NCBI RefSeq assembly: GCF_000002235.5
Contig: NW_022145601.1
Span: 20,157,389 to 20,221,388 of the forward strand
Origin: Strongylocentrotus purpuratus
Taxonomy: Eukaryota; Echinodermata; Echinoidea; Camarodonta; Strongylocentrotidae
DNA length: 64,000 nt
Reading direction: 5' to 3'
The notes below the pieces were generated by a model, which saw only the letters and a program-made list of their open reading frames with translations, ran no database searches and was not told the DNA's origin. The position numbers and the translations under genes were made by a program. Shown piece by piece: positions 1 to 11,519 of this stretch (its first letter is position 1; the number at the start of each line of letters is the position of its first letter).

Positions 1-189
1 ACACCTCATTCATTGATTATCACCTTCAGGATCACAACTGATAAAGGTTTGAATCTCGATTTGAAAAAAAAAAATTGACTTTTTTTGCATGGTCGCGCAA
101 TGCACGTACATGTAGGCTGCATAGGGATGCGTGTAATCTCTATGGGAAGAATTTTAGCACACAACATCGGGTGCGCAATCAGACACCCT
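1..189. mobile_element. right end of a MULE-like element (truncated by the window start)
   Basis: Nearly identical to 2311-2498; the visible difference is a few bases near 105-112. It ends in the same terminal motif TCAGACACCCT. The close match implies recent copying. Confidence 0.65.
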
Positions 190-190
190 A

Positions 191-307
191 CTCTGACTGG
201 CACTTCCGTAATTGTGGGTAAATTGTGCTGCTTCCGTATAATGCGCTGTATGAGTGTTATTCAGCGCATTATACGGAAGCAGCACATTTACGAAGTGCTA
301 GTCAGAG
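191..307. repeat. foldback hairpin next to the MULE-like end
   Basis: Arms of about 50 bases pair across a short loop near 250-262. The left arm contains gctgcttccgtataatgcgc and its reverse complement follows; the outer ends ctctgact and agtcagag also pair. Confidence 0.7.
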
Positions 308-564
308 GTCATCACCATTGTGTAGACATCGTGAATTCACACGGTACACGTGAAAAGGGAGCTGAGCTGTATCGGTCTGGTAAGAAAATTGCTCTTATTT
401 TGTTATTTTTAGATCCGATTTTGAAATTAAAGCGCTAATTAAGACCAAAACTACGACAAAATTTATCAAAGCCACTGTCCAATATTGGTCGGGTGCGCGA
501 AAGTGTGATTTTGGACCACTTTTGAGTTTTGTTTACATGCCTCTCCGTGCAGGGGTATGGGAGC

Positions 565-628
565 CGTTTAAGGCTCTCTCGAATAATATCATTAAAAAAA
601 CATTTCGAGAGAGCCCTTAAGGCTAACT
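565..628. repeat. small inverted repeat
   Basis: The arms ggctctctcgaa and ttcgagagagcc flank a loop of about 23 bases. No gene is recognised between 308 and 787. Confidence 0.5.
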
Positions 629-957
629 CGAACACAGGGAGCTCCGCCGCGCCGCCGAAGCTAAGGTGTCTGAGCATAGCTCCAGATCCTACATGGGAAA
701 ACGATTCAAACAGCGGGCTTGGTCATATTTTTTTCGAAATGTAAAGAAGTAATTAATTAACATTTTAGCTTGGACTCTACTCTAGATAGGGTGTCTGAAC
801 GATTTTTCAATTTTCAATTTGGGATCGTTTTTCACCATTTTTGTTTGATATTTGAATAACAAATGTTATCAGAATAATACATTTCAAATTTCAAGTCTCA
901 CCGATGTTTCTATCAAAAGTTACAGCCCCTCCAAAACGCTGGTATATTCATATCATT

Positions 958-1609
958 AGGGTGTCTGATCGCGCACTCAGTTTTGTGTGCTAAAATTCTC
1001 CCATAGAGATTGCACACATCCCTATGCTGTCCATGTGCATTGCGCGCTCATGCAAAATTGGTCAATGATTTTATGAACAAATTGAAATTCAAACCTTTGG
1101 GGCTCGTGATCCCGAAGGTGAAACTCAATAATTGAGGTGTCATATGAAACAGCAGGTTTTTCTCCATGTTCCCCATAGGGGGGCACCCCCAAAATTCTAA
1201 AAATATCTTGCTCAAAACAGCGATCTAAACATTGTTTCCATGGTAACTCGGAGATTTACCAATTTCACGAAGTGCTCCCCCGAGGGATAAGTTGGGCCAG
1301 CTGTAAAGAATATATCCATGCACTTATTTTTTCTCTAGTCCCAAGGGATCACTAGCCCCAACAGTTTGAAAATACCCTTACTCCACGTTTTGCATATCAT
1401 GCTGTGCATTAGCTGTGCAGCTTTCGAGCAAAAATTATATCTCAACGTGAACCACTGCAGTTTTTGAGGGGCTGTATCTTTTGATAGAAACATTGGTGAG
1501 TCTTGAAATTTGAAAGGTATTATTCTGATTACATTTTTTATTCCAATATCCAACAAAAATGGTGAAAAACGATCCCAAATTGAAAATTGAAAAATCGTTC
1601 AGACACCCT
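958..1609. mobile_element. inner MULE-like element inserted in reverse inside its relative
   Basis: This 652-bp copy starts AGGGTGTCTGATCGCGC, matching the outer element's right end reversed, and ends CGTTCAGACACCCT, matching the outer left end reversed. It is flanked by catatcatt (949-957) and aatatcatt (1610-1618), eight of nine bases equal. It therefore represents a near-complete family member lying head-to-tail against its host. Confidence 0.72.
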
Positions 1610-1793
1610 AATATCATTTTGGTCAAAATCGATGAAAAAGACGTCCACGCAGAGTGATGTTGTTTTGCTAAATTTAGCCAAACAGCTGTATCGCGCGATA
1701 TGCAAGCGTATGCATATCGTACGCATGCTGCTAAGCCAATCCGCGACTTGCAGCTTGAGCTACGCTGTCTCCGCGACATGTGCGATTGACTAG

Positions 1794-1946
1794 TATGGTT
1801 GGCGTTCGTCGCACAATAAACCCGGAAGTGAATGCACGTTACAGTCAATGGCAATATCGCGGAGACAACGCACGTTGTCTCCGCGATATTGCCATTGACT
1901 ATAACGTGTATTCACTTCCGGGTTTATCGAGGGAATTGCCAACCAT
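1794..1946. repeat. near-perfect 153-bp palindrome
   Basis: The ends atggttgg and ccaaccat pair. The arms include acccggaagtgaat and ggcaatatcgcggagacaac, with the centre near 1871. A partial third copy of the inner arm lies at 1767-1790. No flanking duplication is apparent. Confidence 0.75.
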
Positions 1947-2507
1947 AATTTCAGTCACTATAATGTGTAATTGAATTTGGGGTTTCGTTCGTGCGCGGAG
2001 ATGTTACGCGATGTAACCATGGTTTGGACTGAGCGGAGCGCACGCCCCCTAATTAGCTGATCCACCAAATAGCGAGAAGGGTATTTTTAAACTGTTATCA
2101 GTTGTGATCCCTGGGGGCTAGCGAAAATATAATCACATAGAATTGTTCCTTAGGACTGGGACTACTTATCGATCGGGGCGTCATATCTCAAAAGTGACAA
2201 ACCTCAGAGTTAGCCAGGACACAATGTTTAAATTGCTGTTTTGACCAAGATATTTTTAGAATTTCGGGGGCTACGCCCCTTTGGAAATATTGGAATTCAC
2301 CTGCTCTTTCATATGACACCTCATTCATTGATTATCACCTTCAGGATCACAACTGATAAAGGTTTGAATCTCGATTTGAAAAAAAAAAATTGACTTTTTT
2401 TGCATGGTCGCGCAATGCACGTAGGCTGCATAGGGATGCGTGTAATCTCTATGGGAAGAATTTTAGCACACAACATCGGGTGCGCGATCAGACACCCTAC
2501 TCTAGAT

Positions 2508-4238
2508 CTAGACCCTACAAATTATGTTTTCGACTCTTCTGTTCTGGGCAACACGTAGAAGAATCCCCTATCCAACTCAGTGAACGGAAATACGCGTCGC
2601 TGATTGGCTGATCGCGCGACTCTCGCTTGTCTGCTAGCTGCGAGGCATGGGCGATTCACTACACTGTGCGCGGTGTATTGTACCATGTATTGTAGCGGCC
2701 GTGTTGCGAGAGCGGGGCCCTGCACTAAACTCGAACACCAAGCAAAAAATGGCGACCAAAGACACATTCAGTGTATGTGGTTTTAACGATGTCGCTCTCT
2801 ACACACTCGTGTCGCTCACATACAATTTGCACATAGCTTTACAGTTTACACACACTTCAACCTACACATACATATCCTTTACAAAAACTTCCGACGAAAT
2901 CATCAAAAAATATGACTTACCGAAACAGAACCACCATACGATTTTGCTGAAAGTACCTAGAAATATCGATGACACCGATGGCGAAAAAAATTGTTCAAAA
3001 ATCGAAGTCGGGATGGAAATATAACGAGTTTGATATCAACGTAATCGAGAAGTCACAGGCAGAAATAATCGCACTCGTAGGTTTAACATTGTGGGAAAAT
3101 ATGCAAATGAAATGAGTAAACACCCAATCAACTACGAGCATCGTGACGCTAGCACTTTTATGAATGAAAAATGATGTCAGTCGGGCTTGAGCGAACAGAA
3201 GAGCGCATTGCGCATGCACGAGTTTTGTGTGTAATTCTTCTTCGTGGGCAACGAGTCAACAACTTGTGAAATTATAATTTGAAGATGTCTTTGATGGATA
3301 AACAGAATGATTCCTTGCACGTAGAACTTAACATATTGGTTGAGTGCTATACAGTGAGTTTAGGCGCTCTCATTGGTTGATCCGCTGGAGCGGTCAGCAT
3401 CTTTGAATTTAAGTGATAGAGGGCCCATTTAAGTAGAGAATGCGATGGACAGTCCCGCCAGTACAAAAGATTACACAACACATAACTCGATGGAGCTCTG
3501 ACGCCGCTATTCAAACAGCGAGTTGGGTCACATTTTTTTTAAATGTAAAGATGTTTTTCGACTCCTCTGGGGATCCGTCCAACCACTTGAAATTATAATT
3601 TGAAGAAGTCTTTGATGGATAAAGATGGTGATTCCTCGTCCAAACCCTCTTCAACCATGTATCCCTGATTCAACATGGCTAAGAGAAAGTACGCATGCGC
3701 AGTAGTGCGAAGCGAATATGAATATTTATGCTAATTGCTATAGAGCGCTGTTCGCTCGAAATTGCTGAATATGCACGAGGTTGAGGTTTACATTTACCGC
3801 TCTTTTTGCCTATTCAGCAATTTCGAGCGAACTTAGCCCTAGCATGAATATTCTTATTTGCTGCGCCAAGTACATGTATACTAATGGCTACTTTTTTTTT
3901 CTTTTTTTTTTCTTTCTTTAAAATGTTTTTAATCAATTTTAATGAACATTACATACACAATATTTTGAATCAAATTATATAAGTCATATATTTTTTTTCT
4001 AGGTCAATCATGATGTTAGCAGTAATATGTTTTTGTTTTTATTGAAAATAAAACTCAACGACATCGCATGTACAGTAATGACATATCAATAAAGTAAATA
4101 GATGTATACCAATGCCTCCTTGAGTGCATTGTACTCGTGCAAAGCACTTTGAAATCGGTCAAGAATGTAACCCAAAATGTGAAATTTGATACTTAACCTT
4201 TATATATATCCATATTGTTTTTGTTCTTTATTATTCAG
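2508..4238. other. intergenic or 5' intron sequence with degraded repeats
   Basis: A CpG-richer patch at 2590-2720 contains an inverted CCAAT box (attggctg) and could be promoter-like, but no first DDOST exon was found near it. An open frame from 2647 to 3024 has no recognisable domain. Related segments recur at 3274-3330 and 3582-3640, and 3430-3560 resembles 655-745. Confidence 0.4.
3705..3865. repeat. foldback repeat
   Basis: gttcgctcgaaattgctgaa and its reverse complement face each other across about 50 bases. The outer arms (tgaatattt and atgaatatt) are also partly complementary. Confidence 0.6.
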
Positions 4239-4349
4239 AGAGAGGTTTTGAGCTTACATACAAGAGTGCAGATGATCCTAACCTAAAGCTGAGCAGCTAT
4301 GGAGAATACCTTTATGAGCATCTGGTGCTCTTCTGTCCATCAGTAGAAG
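4239..4349 (+). CDS. DDOST: DDOST exon (first visible)
   Basis: Acceptor ttattcag, donor gtaaat. The exon starts with two bases of a split codon and ends with one, and encodes [13 protein letters not shown] through LVLFCPSVE of the lumenal domain. Confidence 0.93.
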
Positions 4350-7300
4350 GTAAATTAAACCTCCACTTGTACATGTAGGTGTCGTGGTATAGTGGTTCAT
4401 TCACTTGACTTCCAGTTCAAGGGTTCAGGGTTTAAATCCAAGCCCAGCATTAACGTACATTGTCACGACGTTGATTTTCCACTCTCCACCAAAGTGTAAA
4501 TAGGTCACTCGGAATAGACCAGTTCACGGTTAGCCCATGTCGCAAATAAACCTGAATATCCACAGATCTTCCAAACATGAAGAGGTCCACTTTAATATTT
4601 TGAAATAATCACTCCTACGGCGATGGAGGAGCTTCATAAATAGCCTTCGTTTCCCCTTTTCAAAGAATACTTCCACCTGTATATCATAGAGTGCACTGCT
4701 TGTTCTTAAATGAATAATGATGACATAACTTCATGAGCATGTATCCAGTATTTTGTCTCTGTGAATTTCACAATTCCTTTTGCAATGACTTTATCTGCTC
4801 ATGCTCAGACTGCAACCGTGAACTGGCTTATTCCTGGAGTAATGATAATTTTGCGGCCCTCAAGAAGAGCAGTATCAATACTGATGTGACTACCCTATGG
4901 AAATGAGACCCAGTTTAGTGTCATATTTTTTCTTAATTATGGAACTACTTATATGGGGGTCTATATCTTTCTGTGTATGATGCCTTGTTCATCAAATTTA
5001 TTTATCATTGGGGACATCCCTCAATTTTTAAAAGAATATCTATCACTTTAAGCAATTTTTTAACAATAAAAAAAAAAAAAAAAAACTTACATGTACTGTA
5101 TATGTATCTTTTCAGGTTGTACAATTAATATTGGTGAGTGCAATGACTACTGTACTGGCTACATAAGACAAGGAATAGATATTTAAAATCTGTCAGGCAC
5201 ATGTAGTAATTTATCAATTTGATGCATTTCTCTTTTTGTAGAATTTGGCGGAGATATTGGAGAAAATACCTTAACAGATTTTATTGATGAAGGAGGAAAC
5301 ATCCTAGTAGCAGGCAGCTCAGATATAGGTATGTATTTCTTTTTTTAAATAATTTTGTTATAGCGCTTGGGTTGCAGTTAGAGTGTAGCAATCACCAAGT
5401 TTTTTTGGTTTTGTGTGTTGGAGGTTCCATTGTGATGTCATAAGTTCCATGTGATGTCATAGGTTCCATGTGATGTCATAATACGATATCCAAAATTGTA
5501 AGCTTCAGATAGTACTTCTGTAGATAGATTTCGATTTTAGTTTAGATGCACTCTCAATCAATGTGAAAGTGATTTTTGAGGGGACTCCTTGATGCACCTT
5601 TACATGCTCGCATAGAATGGGGCCGCACGAAACCAAGGTCTAACTTGGGTTTTTGCAAGTTTAAATACACTCACAATTGACATGAAAGCAACTTGTGAGA
5701 AGACTACCGTCACTACGGAGACGCAATCACGCAATTGCATTTGTCTTGTTTTCTGTTGCTCAAAACAACAATATTGCCATAGTGCATGTGCTCTGGACAG
5801 CACACATAAAACATTCACTGAAAGCAAGTAAAACCAAAAAGAGTTCACCTGAAACCATAAAACAGTTTGAAAGCTTGTTTTTTTGATGATTTCTGATATT
5901 TCAAATATTGGCAAGTGGCAAAACGCATTAGTGTATTTCAAGGCAAATAATATTGACTGCATAGTGTGAATACTCATTTGACAGTATATGCATAATTTTA
6001 GTTGACGTATCATTTGTTTTTTTGTTTTTTTCCCGAGCAACTTCTCACTATAAAATCAAACTCTTCCCCAATTATAATGAATTATTTATTCCAACCCAAT
6101 GACAGTAATTCTTGTTAGTTTTCATGTTTGGTCTCTTTTCATTAATTTGGGCTTTTTCAAGAGTTTCCATGTAGGGGGCAAATGAAAACGCCTCTCGCCC
6201 CACAGTTCTTTAACCAGGGATGCCAGTTTTGAGGCAATAGCCTGAATTTAGGCCCTCTCTGCTTATTTTTATACCATAGTTTAGGCTTTTTTGTGTACAA
6301 ACTAGCTCATTCTAGGTGATTTTCAGGCCCTCTGATCAATTCTAACTGGCATCCGTGTGTAACTAATGCAACTTACTGTACATTTAACTTTTCAGGAGAA
6401 CCGCTGAGAGAACTTGGAAGTAATTGTGGACTTGAATTTGATGAGGAAGGAACTTCAGTAATTGATCATCTTAATTATGATGTTAAAGATGAGGGATATG
6501 TGAGTATAATGAAACATTTACTATATAAGTTTTTGTAATGTAATAGTAATGATTAACATTTACATATATTGCACATGAAATGACTTAAAAGAAGCAAACA
6601 ATTAAATTAAAATAATAAACACATATATGAATATGCATAGAAATACATGTACTCTGTTAAATATAAGACAACATTTTAGGATGTAACTATACCTAGATTA
6701 TAACTACAAAATGTACATTTTAAAGACTGTAGCAAATTATATTTTATCATTATTTTGGGAATCTGTTTTGTGAATATTTTGCAGCACACATTGGTAGTAG
6801 CAGATTCAGAAAACTTGATTGAAGCTGAGACCATTGTAGGTGCAAAGACCAACAAGCCTGTTTTATTCAACGGAGTCGGGTATGTAGAGTATCATCAGTA
6901 TAATTACCTTCCATAGCTTTGCTAATCATTTGATTACCGTATGTAGTTCAGGGCTTTTCCCTTGTTTGAGATACATTGGCCCAAATTCACAAAGGAGGTC
7001 GTCGACAAACCTCCTTTGTGAATTCAGGCCATTATGTTTTGGGGCCATGGGAGGGTAATATAATTGTTTGGTCAGTCTGTAGTTGGTCTGGTGTCAGTCT
7101 CGATGAGACTGGGGTATAACTTTGCTGATTTGATTTTGTAATTAGGTGCTTAGTCAATGTTTTCAGTGACATGAATTATAAAAAAGGGGCACTTGATGAA
7201 GAAGAATTTACTTGTAGAAAATACACCCATTAAACTTATGACTTTAAAAGGCAATCCAACCTTGGTAATAATTCCATGTGCAGGAAAGCATAAAAAATGT

Positions 7301-10300
7301 TACATAATAGGAAAAGTTTTTAATCAGAACAATGATAAGAAAGTTGTGAGTGTTTTAGATTAGATACTTGATCACTAAATCTATGCAAATCTCAAATTGG
7401 CAATTTGTTCAGTGGATTATGACATAGTTAGGTACAACTCTCCTATTTGCCGAGTAAAAAAAATCATTGATTTATGTTTTTCTCCTAAGAGCCTTTTGGC
7501 ATTACTTAAAATATATTGGGGATACCATAATATTGTCTATTCTCTAAGAAGAAAAGATCCTCCTGAGTCAGACACTTTGACAAATTGCCATTTTATTGTT
7601 TTGGAACAAATGAGAAAGTTGTGACATTGACACAGTGACACTGCCGATCCGGGCAAATTAAAATTACAACTTTAACAAATTACTACTTTCTTATTTTTTG
7701 TCTGATTTATTTCAAACATTCACCTTCTGTTTCTCTAATAATTTGTGCTGCTTTCTTTTAGAGTATAGTTTTCTATTTAGGTTGGATTTCCCCTGAAGGT
7801 TATCTGGGAGAGACCAAGTTATTTAGGATTATTTGCCTTCTTCTGGGATGCTATTTCAATCCAATCCAGTCCAATCCAAATGTATCTGATAAAGCACCTT
7901 TTCCTTGCAGTTACAAAGCGCTTTGTACATTGATTCACATGTTTGGGCCACTTAAAACAATATCATAACATTTAATCAATTAAAAAAGGTGGGTCAATCA
8001 ATCCATTGTCCTCTTATAAAATACATGGGACATCAGGGGGGCGTTTCACAAAGCCTTTTGTCAGTGACAAATGACAAAAATCAGTGACAAATCTGCTGAC
8101 AACCAATCAGAAGCAAGGATTTCAGTAGCTATAACAGAATCTGCCATTTGTCACTGATGACAAGTTTTGTGAAACGCACCCCAGAAGTAGATTAAACTGG
8201 TCAACAGATGAAGCTGTCTTTACAATAGCAGGTAGCTGGTTTAACAATATTGCTGCTACTGGTGGAAATTGAGATCAAAGTTTGCAACAAATAAAATTCT
8301 AAGAATGATTGTCTTTGCAGCCTGATTGCCGACCCAGACAACCCCCTCATCATTGACGTCCTCCATGCCTCGTCGTCCGCCTACTCCCACAACCCCAAGG
8401 AGGCCGTGGAGGATTACCCCTTGGTCGTGGGCACCAACACCCTGCTGGTAGCCGCCCTCCAGGCCAGGAACAACGCCAGAGTGGTCTTCAGTGGCTCTGT
8501 GGACCTCTTCAGCGATGCTTTCTTCCAGTCAGCGGTCCAGAAGGCATCGGGAGCCAGCAAGAAGTAAGTTGCAGGGATAATAATATAATATTCCTATTTT
8601 ATATAGCGCTTAAAGCCCCCCTGTCCTGCTTGTAGCTACTTGCTCCCTCTATATAGAAAACGTCCCCAATCGGTGCCTGTTGATCCCCCATGATCCTCCT
8701 TTTCTTATGTTAGTTGAGAGCCGAGTTAATGAGATAGCCACCTGTCAGTGACCTCATTGTGTGGTCTAATCCCTTCTGGCCCAGTAGTATTGACGGTCTT
8801 TAAATGTCTCTAAGTGCTTTACAGATATACTATTACCCAGTTTTGTTATTGATCAACGACATAGAGAAATGAAGTTTAAAATAAATGATGTTTGAAACAT
8901 TCAAAGAGGTATTAAGAATAAAAAATAGTAATTTTTAAATGCATTTATATTGCGTTATACAAGGATGTTTATAATGAAAACGTCTTGATAAAGACACTTT
9001 ATAAAGACGTTAGATACATAACAAATTTGTGACCTTACTATGACGGTGGCGATTTAAAGCATGAAATTTTTTCGCATCATCTTATGCCAACTCATGGATT
9101 TAGAGTATTCATCACAATTCACCCACTTTTACTATGAAAGCTCTGATGTTAAATCCGATTCCTTTGATGATCCAGGTACCCCGAGTCTGGCAACCAGGCC
9201 CTCGCGTTGGCCATCTCCCAATGGGTCTTCAAGGAACACGGTGTCATCAGGGTTAGTCACGTCACCCATCACAAGGCTGGAGAGACATCTCCACCAGCAT
9301 CCTACACCATTGAGGACAAAGTGGTAAGTAACAGTTCCAGTACCAGAGATGTCATAGGGTGGGGGTCTAGGGTCTAGCGAGTAAGTCACCTGTCTAAGAA
9401 AGACATGGTACAGTAAAAGATCTATGTATTTCTACTTTTTTCCAATGGATATATTAAGTTCTGTGACAATTCCAGGGGTTATGTGAGAGATCAGATGAAC
9501 CAGGTACCCTATAAATTCATCATTTGAGATATTGGACGCCCCCCCCCAAAAAAAAAAAAAAAAAAACAAAAACAAAAACAAAAACAAAAACAAAAAAAAC
9601 AATTGTCTATATTTCTAATGGGGGGGAGGGGGCTGCATATTTACAATCTATTCTCCAACATGTTTGTTTCTTTTAGTCTTTTTCTTTATACTTGATTTGA
9701 TAAATATCTAATCAAAAGTTGTCTTTACATGTGTATATATTATATATGAAATGTGCTCTGTCGTGGTCAGTCTGAAATATTCCTCCATCCATTTCTCTTA
9801 TAGGAGTACAACATTTGGCTTGACATTCTGGTCGATGGTGAGTGGCGTCCTTTCTCCGCTAATGATGTCCAGCTTGAGTTCGTCCGTATCGATCCTTTCG
9901 TCCGAACCACCCTCAAAAGCAGCAGTAAGTTATTCCGATGCTAGAAATGAAATTTTACTTTCATGTAGAGTGAATTGGACTGACTCGAGTCATAGACGGT
10001 TGTTTACTCGGCAAGTTTTGATCAATTAAGCCATTGCCTAGGGGAAATGGCTCGTCCCTGTATTAAACCTATAGAAATGAGATAATTCAGCAGTCTAGAG
10101 GTTAACTAAAATCCCACTAGATGAAACAAAAAATTGCCACTTTCGATTTACATCTTGTAAAGATGAAAGATAGTTTGTGAGCTTTCTCATTTTCAAGTGT
10201 GGAACAATGTCATAGAAGAACTGTTCTGAAAAGGATTGCCATGCCAATGCTGTCATATTCAATTTATATGACAAGATATAGCTGGAAAGTTCGGACCAGA

Positions 10301-11519
10301 CTCTCATGTCGCATGTGTGTGTGTAGTCCCATAACCACATCTCTGTGTGCAGTGCTTGTGACTTTCAACAAGTTTGAGTCAATTTCTTTTTATTTATATG
10401 ATTCCAAAACCTGAAAGTACACTCTGATCATTTTGTACCACATAATCAACCTTTCCCAATGGCTTCAGACAGTTTCATTCACAATGTAATCTCGTGACCA
10501 GAGGTCGGGTTCATCTTTAACAATTTAAAATGCAGGTACATGTATTTTCAATATATTGCCCATTGCAAGAATTGAAGAATGTCAAATTTATTTCGATCAT
10601 GCTTTATGAATTTAGTAAAATGTTGTACCTAGAATCACAAATTAATGAATTCAGTTTATTTTTTGTTTCTTTACAGAGGGCCGTTTCTCCACAATCTTCA
10701 AGCTACCTGATGTGTATGGTGTGTTCCAATTCAAAGTGGACTACAATCGCATTGGCTTCACTCATCTTTTCAGTACCACACAGGTATGTATTCAAATCTG
10801 TATTGATATAGCACTTCGCATCAATATAAAATGCTTTACAAATATTATGAACGATCATGGGCCTAATGTATACACACATTTCCTACACCATCTGCATTCT
10901 ATAGGTGTATCCCCTACTCCTGTTGGATCACCTGGGGGGTGTTTCACAAAGATCCTTAGTTGAACTTATCTCTAAGTTGGACTTAACAATTATGGAAAAC
11001 CATTAGCATCTTTGAAAATATTGTGTAAAATAATTTTAAAAGGCATAAAATGTTGATTCAAATCATTCTTATTTCCTATTATCATGGGAAATTTCATGTT
11101 CTTGATGTGAAATTTATGAAAAGTTTAAAATACATGAATTTTTGCTTTTGAATATATCTCAAAATAAGACTACAAATTGCTCTCCATAATATTTAAGCCC
11201 ATCTTAGAGTTAAGTTCAACTTCAAATCTTTGTGAAACACCCCCCTATAGCGATATGTGCGCTATATAAGAAGCCACAATTAATATTTCTTTATTATTAT
11301 TATTTATATGCACTGCTTTTCAGAGCACATTGTAAACATTTTGTTCTTGCTTTGTTTCACCAGGTGTCTGTCCGTCCTTTTGAGCACACCCAGTTTGAGC
11401 GCTTCATCCCGTCTGCGTTCCCTTACTACGCCAGTGCCTTCTCCATGATGTTTGGTGTCTTTGTCTTCAGTCTCGTCTTTTTACATCATCGTGACAGTGA
11501 CAAGAGCAAAAGGGAATAA
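4239..11519 (+). CDS. DDOST: DDOST/OST48, oligosaccharyltransferase 48-kDa subunit (nine exons, 5' end missing)
   Basis: Joined exons 4239-4349, 5242-5328, 6396-6499, 6785-6879, 8321-8563, 9176-9323, 9804-9924, 10677-10783 and 11364-11519 give one open frame of 1172 bases (about 389 aa) with GT-AG introns and matching phases throughout. The product aligns by eye with the whole mature part of animal OST48, including the blocks [38 protein letters not shown] and [19 protein letters not shown]48 is a non-catalytic ER-membrane subunit of the complex that transfers the lipid-linked glycan to Asn-X-Ser/Thr of nascent proteins. The last exon encodes the single C-terminal membrane segment ([20 protein letters not shown]) and a short cytosolic tail ending KSKRE, a KxKxx ER-retrieval signal. 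The signal peptide and the first strand of the lumenal domain (about 50-60 aa) are absent: the first visible exon begins in phase 1, so an upstream exon must exist. Confidence 0.95.
4377..4470 (+). repeat. tRNA-derived SINE head
   Basis: tRNA-Gly(TCC)-like A box (tggtatagtgg), anticodon region acttgacttcca and a decayed B box (ggttcagggtttaaatcc) lie in the first visible DDOST intron. The tRNA fold is not intact, so a SINE is more likely than a tRNA gene. Confidence 0.55.
4508..4850. mobile_element. MITE-like inverted-repeat element in a DDOST intron
   Basis: ggaatagaccagttcacggt near 4510 is matched in reverse by accgtgaactggcttattcc near 4815. The inside is AT-rich and non-coding. Confidence 0.5.
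5242..5328 (+). CDS. DDOST: DDOST exon
   Basis: Acceptor tttttgtag, donor gtatgt. It encodes [18 protein letters not shown] through VAGSSDI, in phase with both neighbours (2+28 codons+1). Confidence 0.93.
6396..6499 (+). CDS. DDOST: DDOST exon
   Basis: Acceptor ttttcag, donor gtgagt. It encodes [18 protein letters not shown] through YDVKDEGY, with the conserved DPLRELGSECG-type block. It ends in phase 0. Confidence 0.94.
6785..6879 (+). CDS. DDOST: DDOST exon
   Basis: Acceptor ttgcag, donor gtatgt. It encodes [19 protein letters not shown] through PVLFNGVG and ends in phase 2. Confidence 0.93.
6978..7030. repeat. short palindrome
   Basis: attcacaaaggaggt and acctcctttgtgaatt flank a ten-base centre in a DDOST intron. 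Confidence 0.6.
8034..8182. mobile_element. MITE with GGGGGCGTTTCACAAAG ends
   Basis: About 149 bp with ends ggggggcgtttcacaaag and ttttgtgaaacgcacccc in a DDOST intron. The inner arms carry ttgtcagtgacaaatgac and its partner. Confidence 0.65.
8321..8563 (+). CDS. DDOST: DDOST exon (largest)
   Basis: Acceptor ctttgcag, donor gtaagt. The 243 bases encode [15 protein letters not shown] through the highly conserved [20 protein letters not shown] and [21 protein letters not shown] content is clearly higher than in the flanking introns, as expected for constrained coding sequence. Confidence 0.96.
8610..8790 (+). repeat. dispersed repeat, copy 1 (also 23098-23290)
   Basis: It shares with 23098-23290 the order ttgtagctacttg, ccctctatata, cccccatgatcctc and tttttcttatgtta or its variant. 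It appears inserted in a second repeat whose halves (tatagcgctt and ctaagtgctttacag) lie on either side. Confidence 0.6.
9176..9323 (+). CDS. DDOST: DDOST exon
   Basis: Acceptor gatccag, donor gtaagt. It encodes [39 protein letters not shown] and ASYTIEDKV, and ends in phase 0. Confidence 0.95.
9804..9924 (+). CDS. DDOST: DDOST exon
   Basis: Acceptor cttatag, donor gtaagt. It encodes [17 protein letters not shown] and [20 protein letters not shown], and ends in phase 1. Confidence 0.95.
10677..10783 (+). CDS. DDOST: DDOST exon
   Basis: Acceptor ctttacag, donor gtatgt. It encodes [19 protein letters not shown] and [16 protein letters not shown]. This is the most conserved stretch of the family. 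Confidence 0.96.
10932..11246. mobile_element. MITE with GGGGTGTTTCACAAAGATC ends, copy 1
   Basis: An element of about 315 bp in the last DDOST intron. The ends ggggggtgtttcacaaagat and atctttgtgaaacacccccc are inverted repeats that extend inward through gttgaacttatctctaagtt. Related copies lie at 29488-29798, 30580-30653 and 56648-56993. Confidence 0.75.
11364..11519 (+). CDS. DDOST: DDOST terminal exon with membrane anchor
   Basis: Acceptor tttcaccag. It encodes [19 protein letters not shown], the C-terminal transmembrane helix, then [11 protein letters not shown] and TAA. The KxKxx-type C terminus faces the cytosol and fits ER retention. Confidence 0.96.
   Translation: MSVRPFEHTQFERFIPSAFPYYASAFSMMFGVFVFSLVFLHHRDSDKSKRE

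Larger units (their letters stand above)
788..2498. mobile_element. outer MULE-like non-autonomous element with 9-bp target duplication
   Basis: The element begins AGGGTGTCTGAAC and ends GATCAGACACCCT. The same nine bases, actctagat, stand immediately outside both ends (779-787 and 2499-2507). A 9-bp duplication with GG-starting terminal repeats fits the Mutator-like superfamily. The body has no transposase frame. It is interrupted at 958-1609 by a second copy in the opposite orientation and contains a long palindrome at 1794-1946. Superfamily assignment is inference; the ends and duplication are read directly. Confidence 0.75.

Noticed and set aside
2647..3024. 125-codon frame after a CpG-rich, CCAAT-containing patch, considered as DDOST exon 1
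   Set aside because: It has no signal peptide at its start and none of the conserved N-terminal OST48 residues; the splice phase to 4239 could not be met convincingly.
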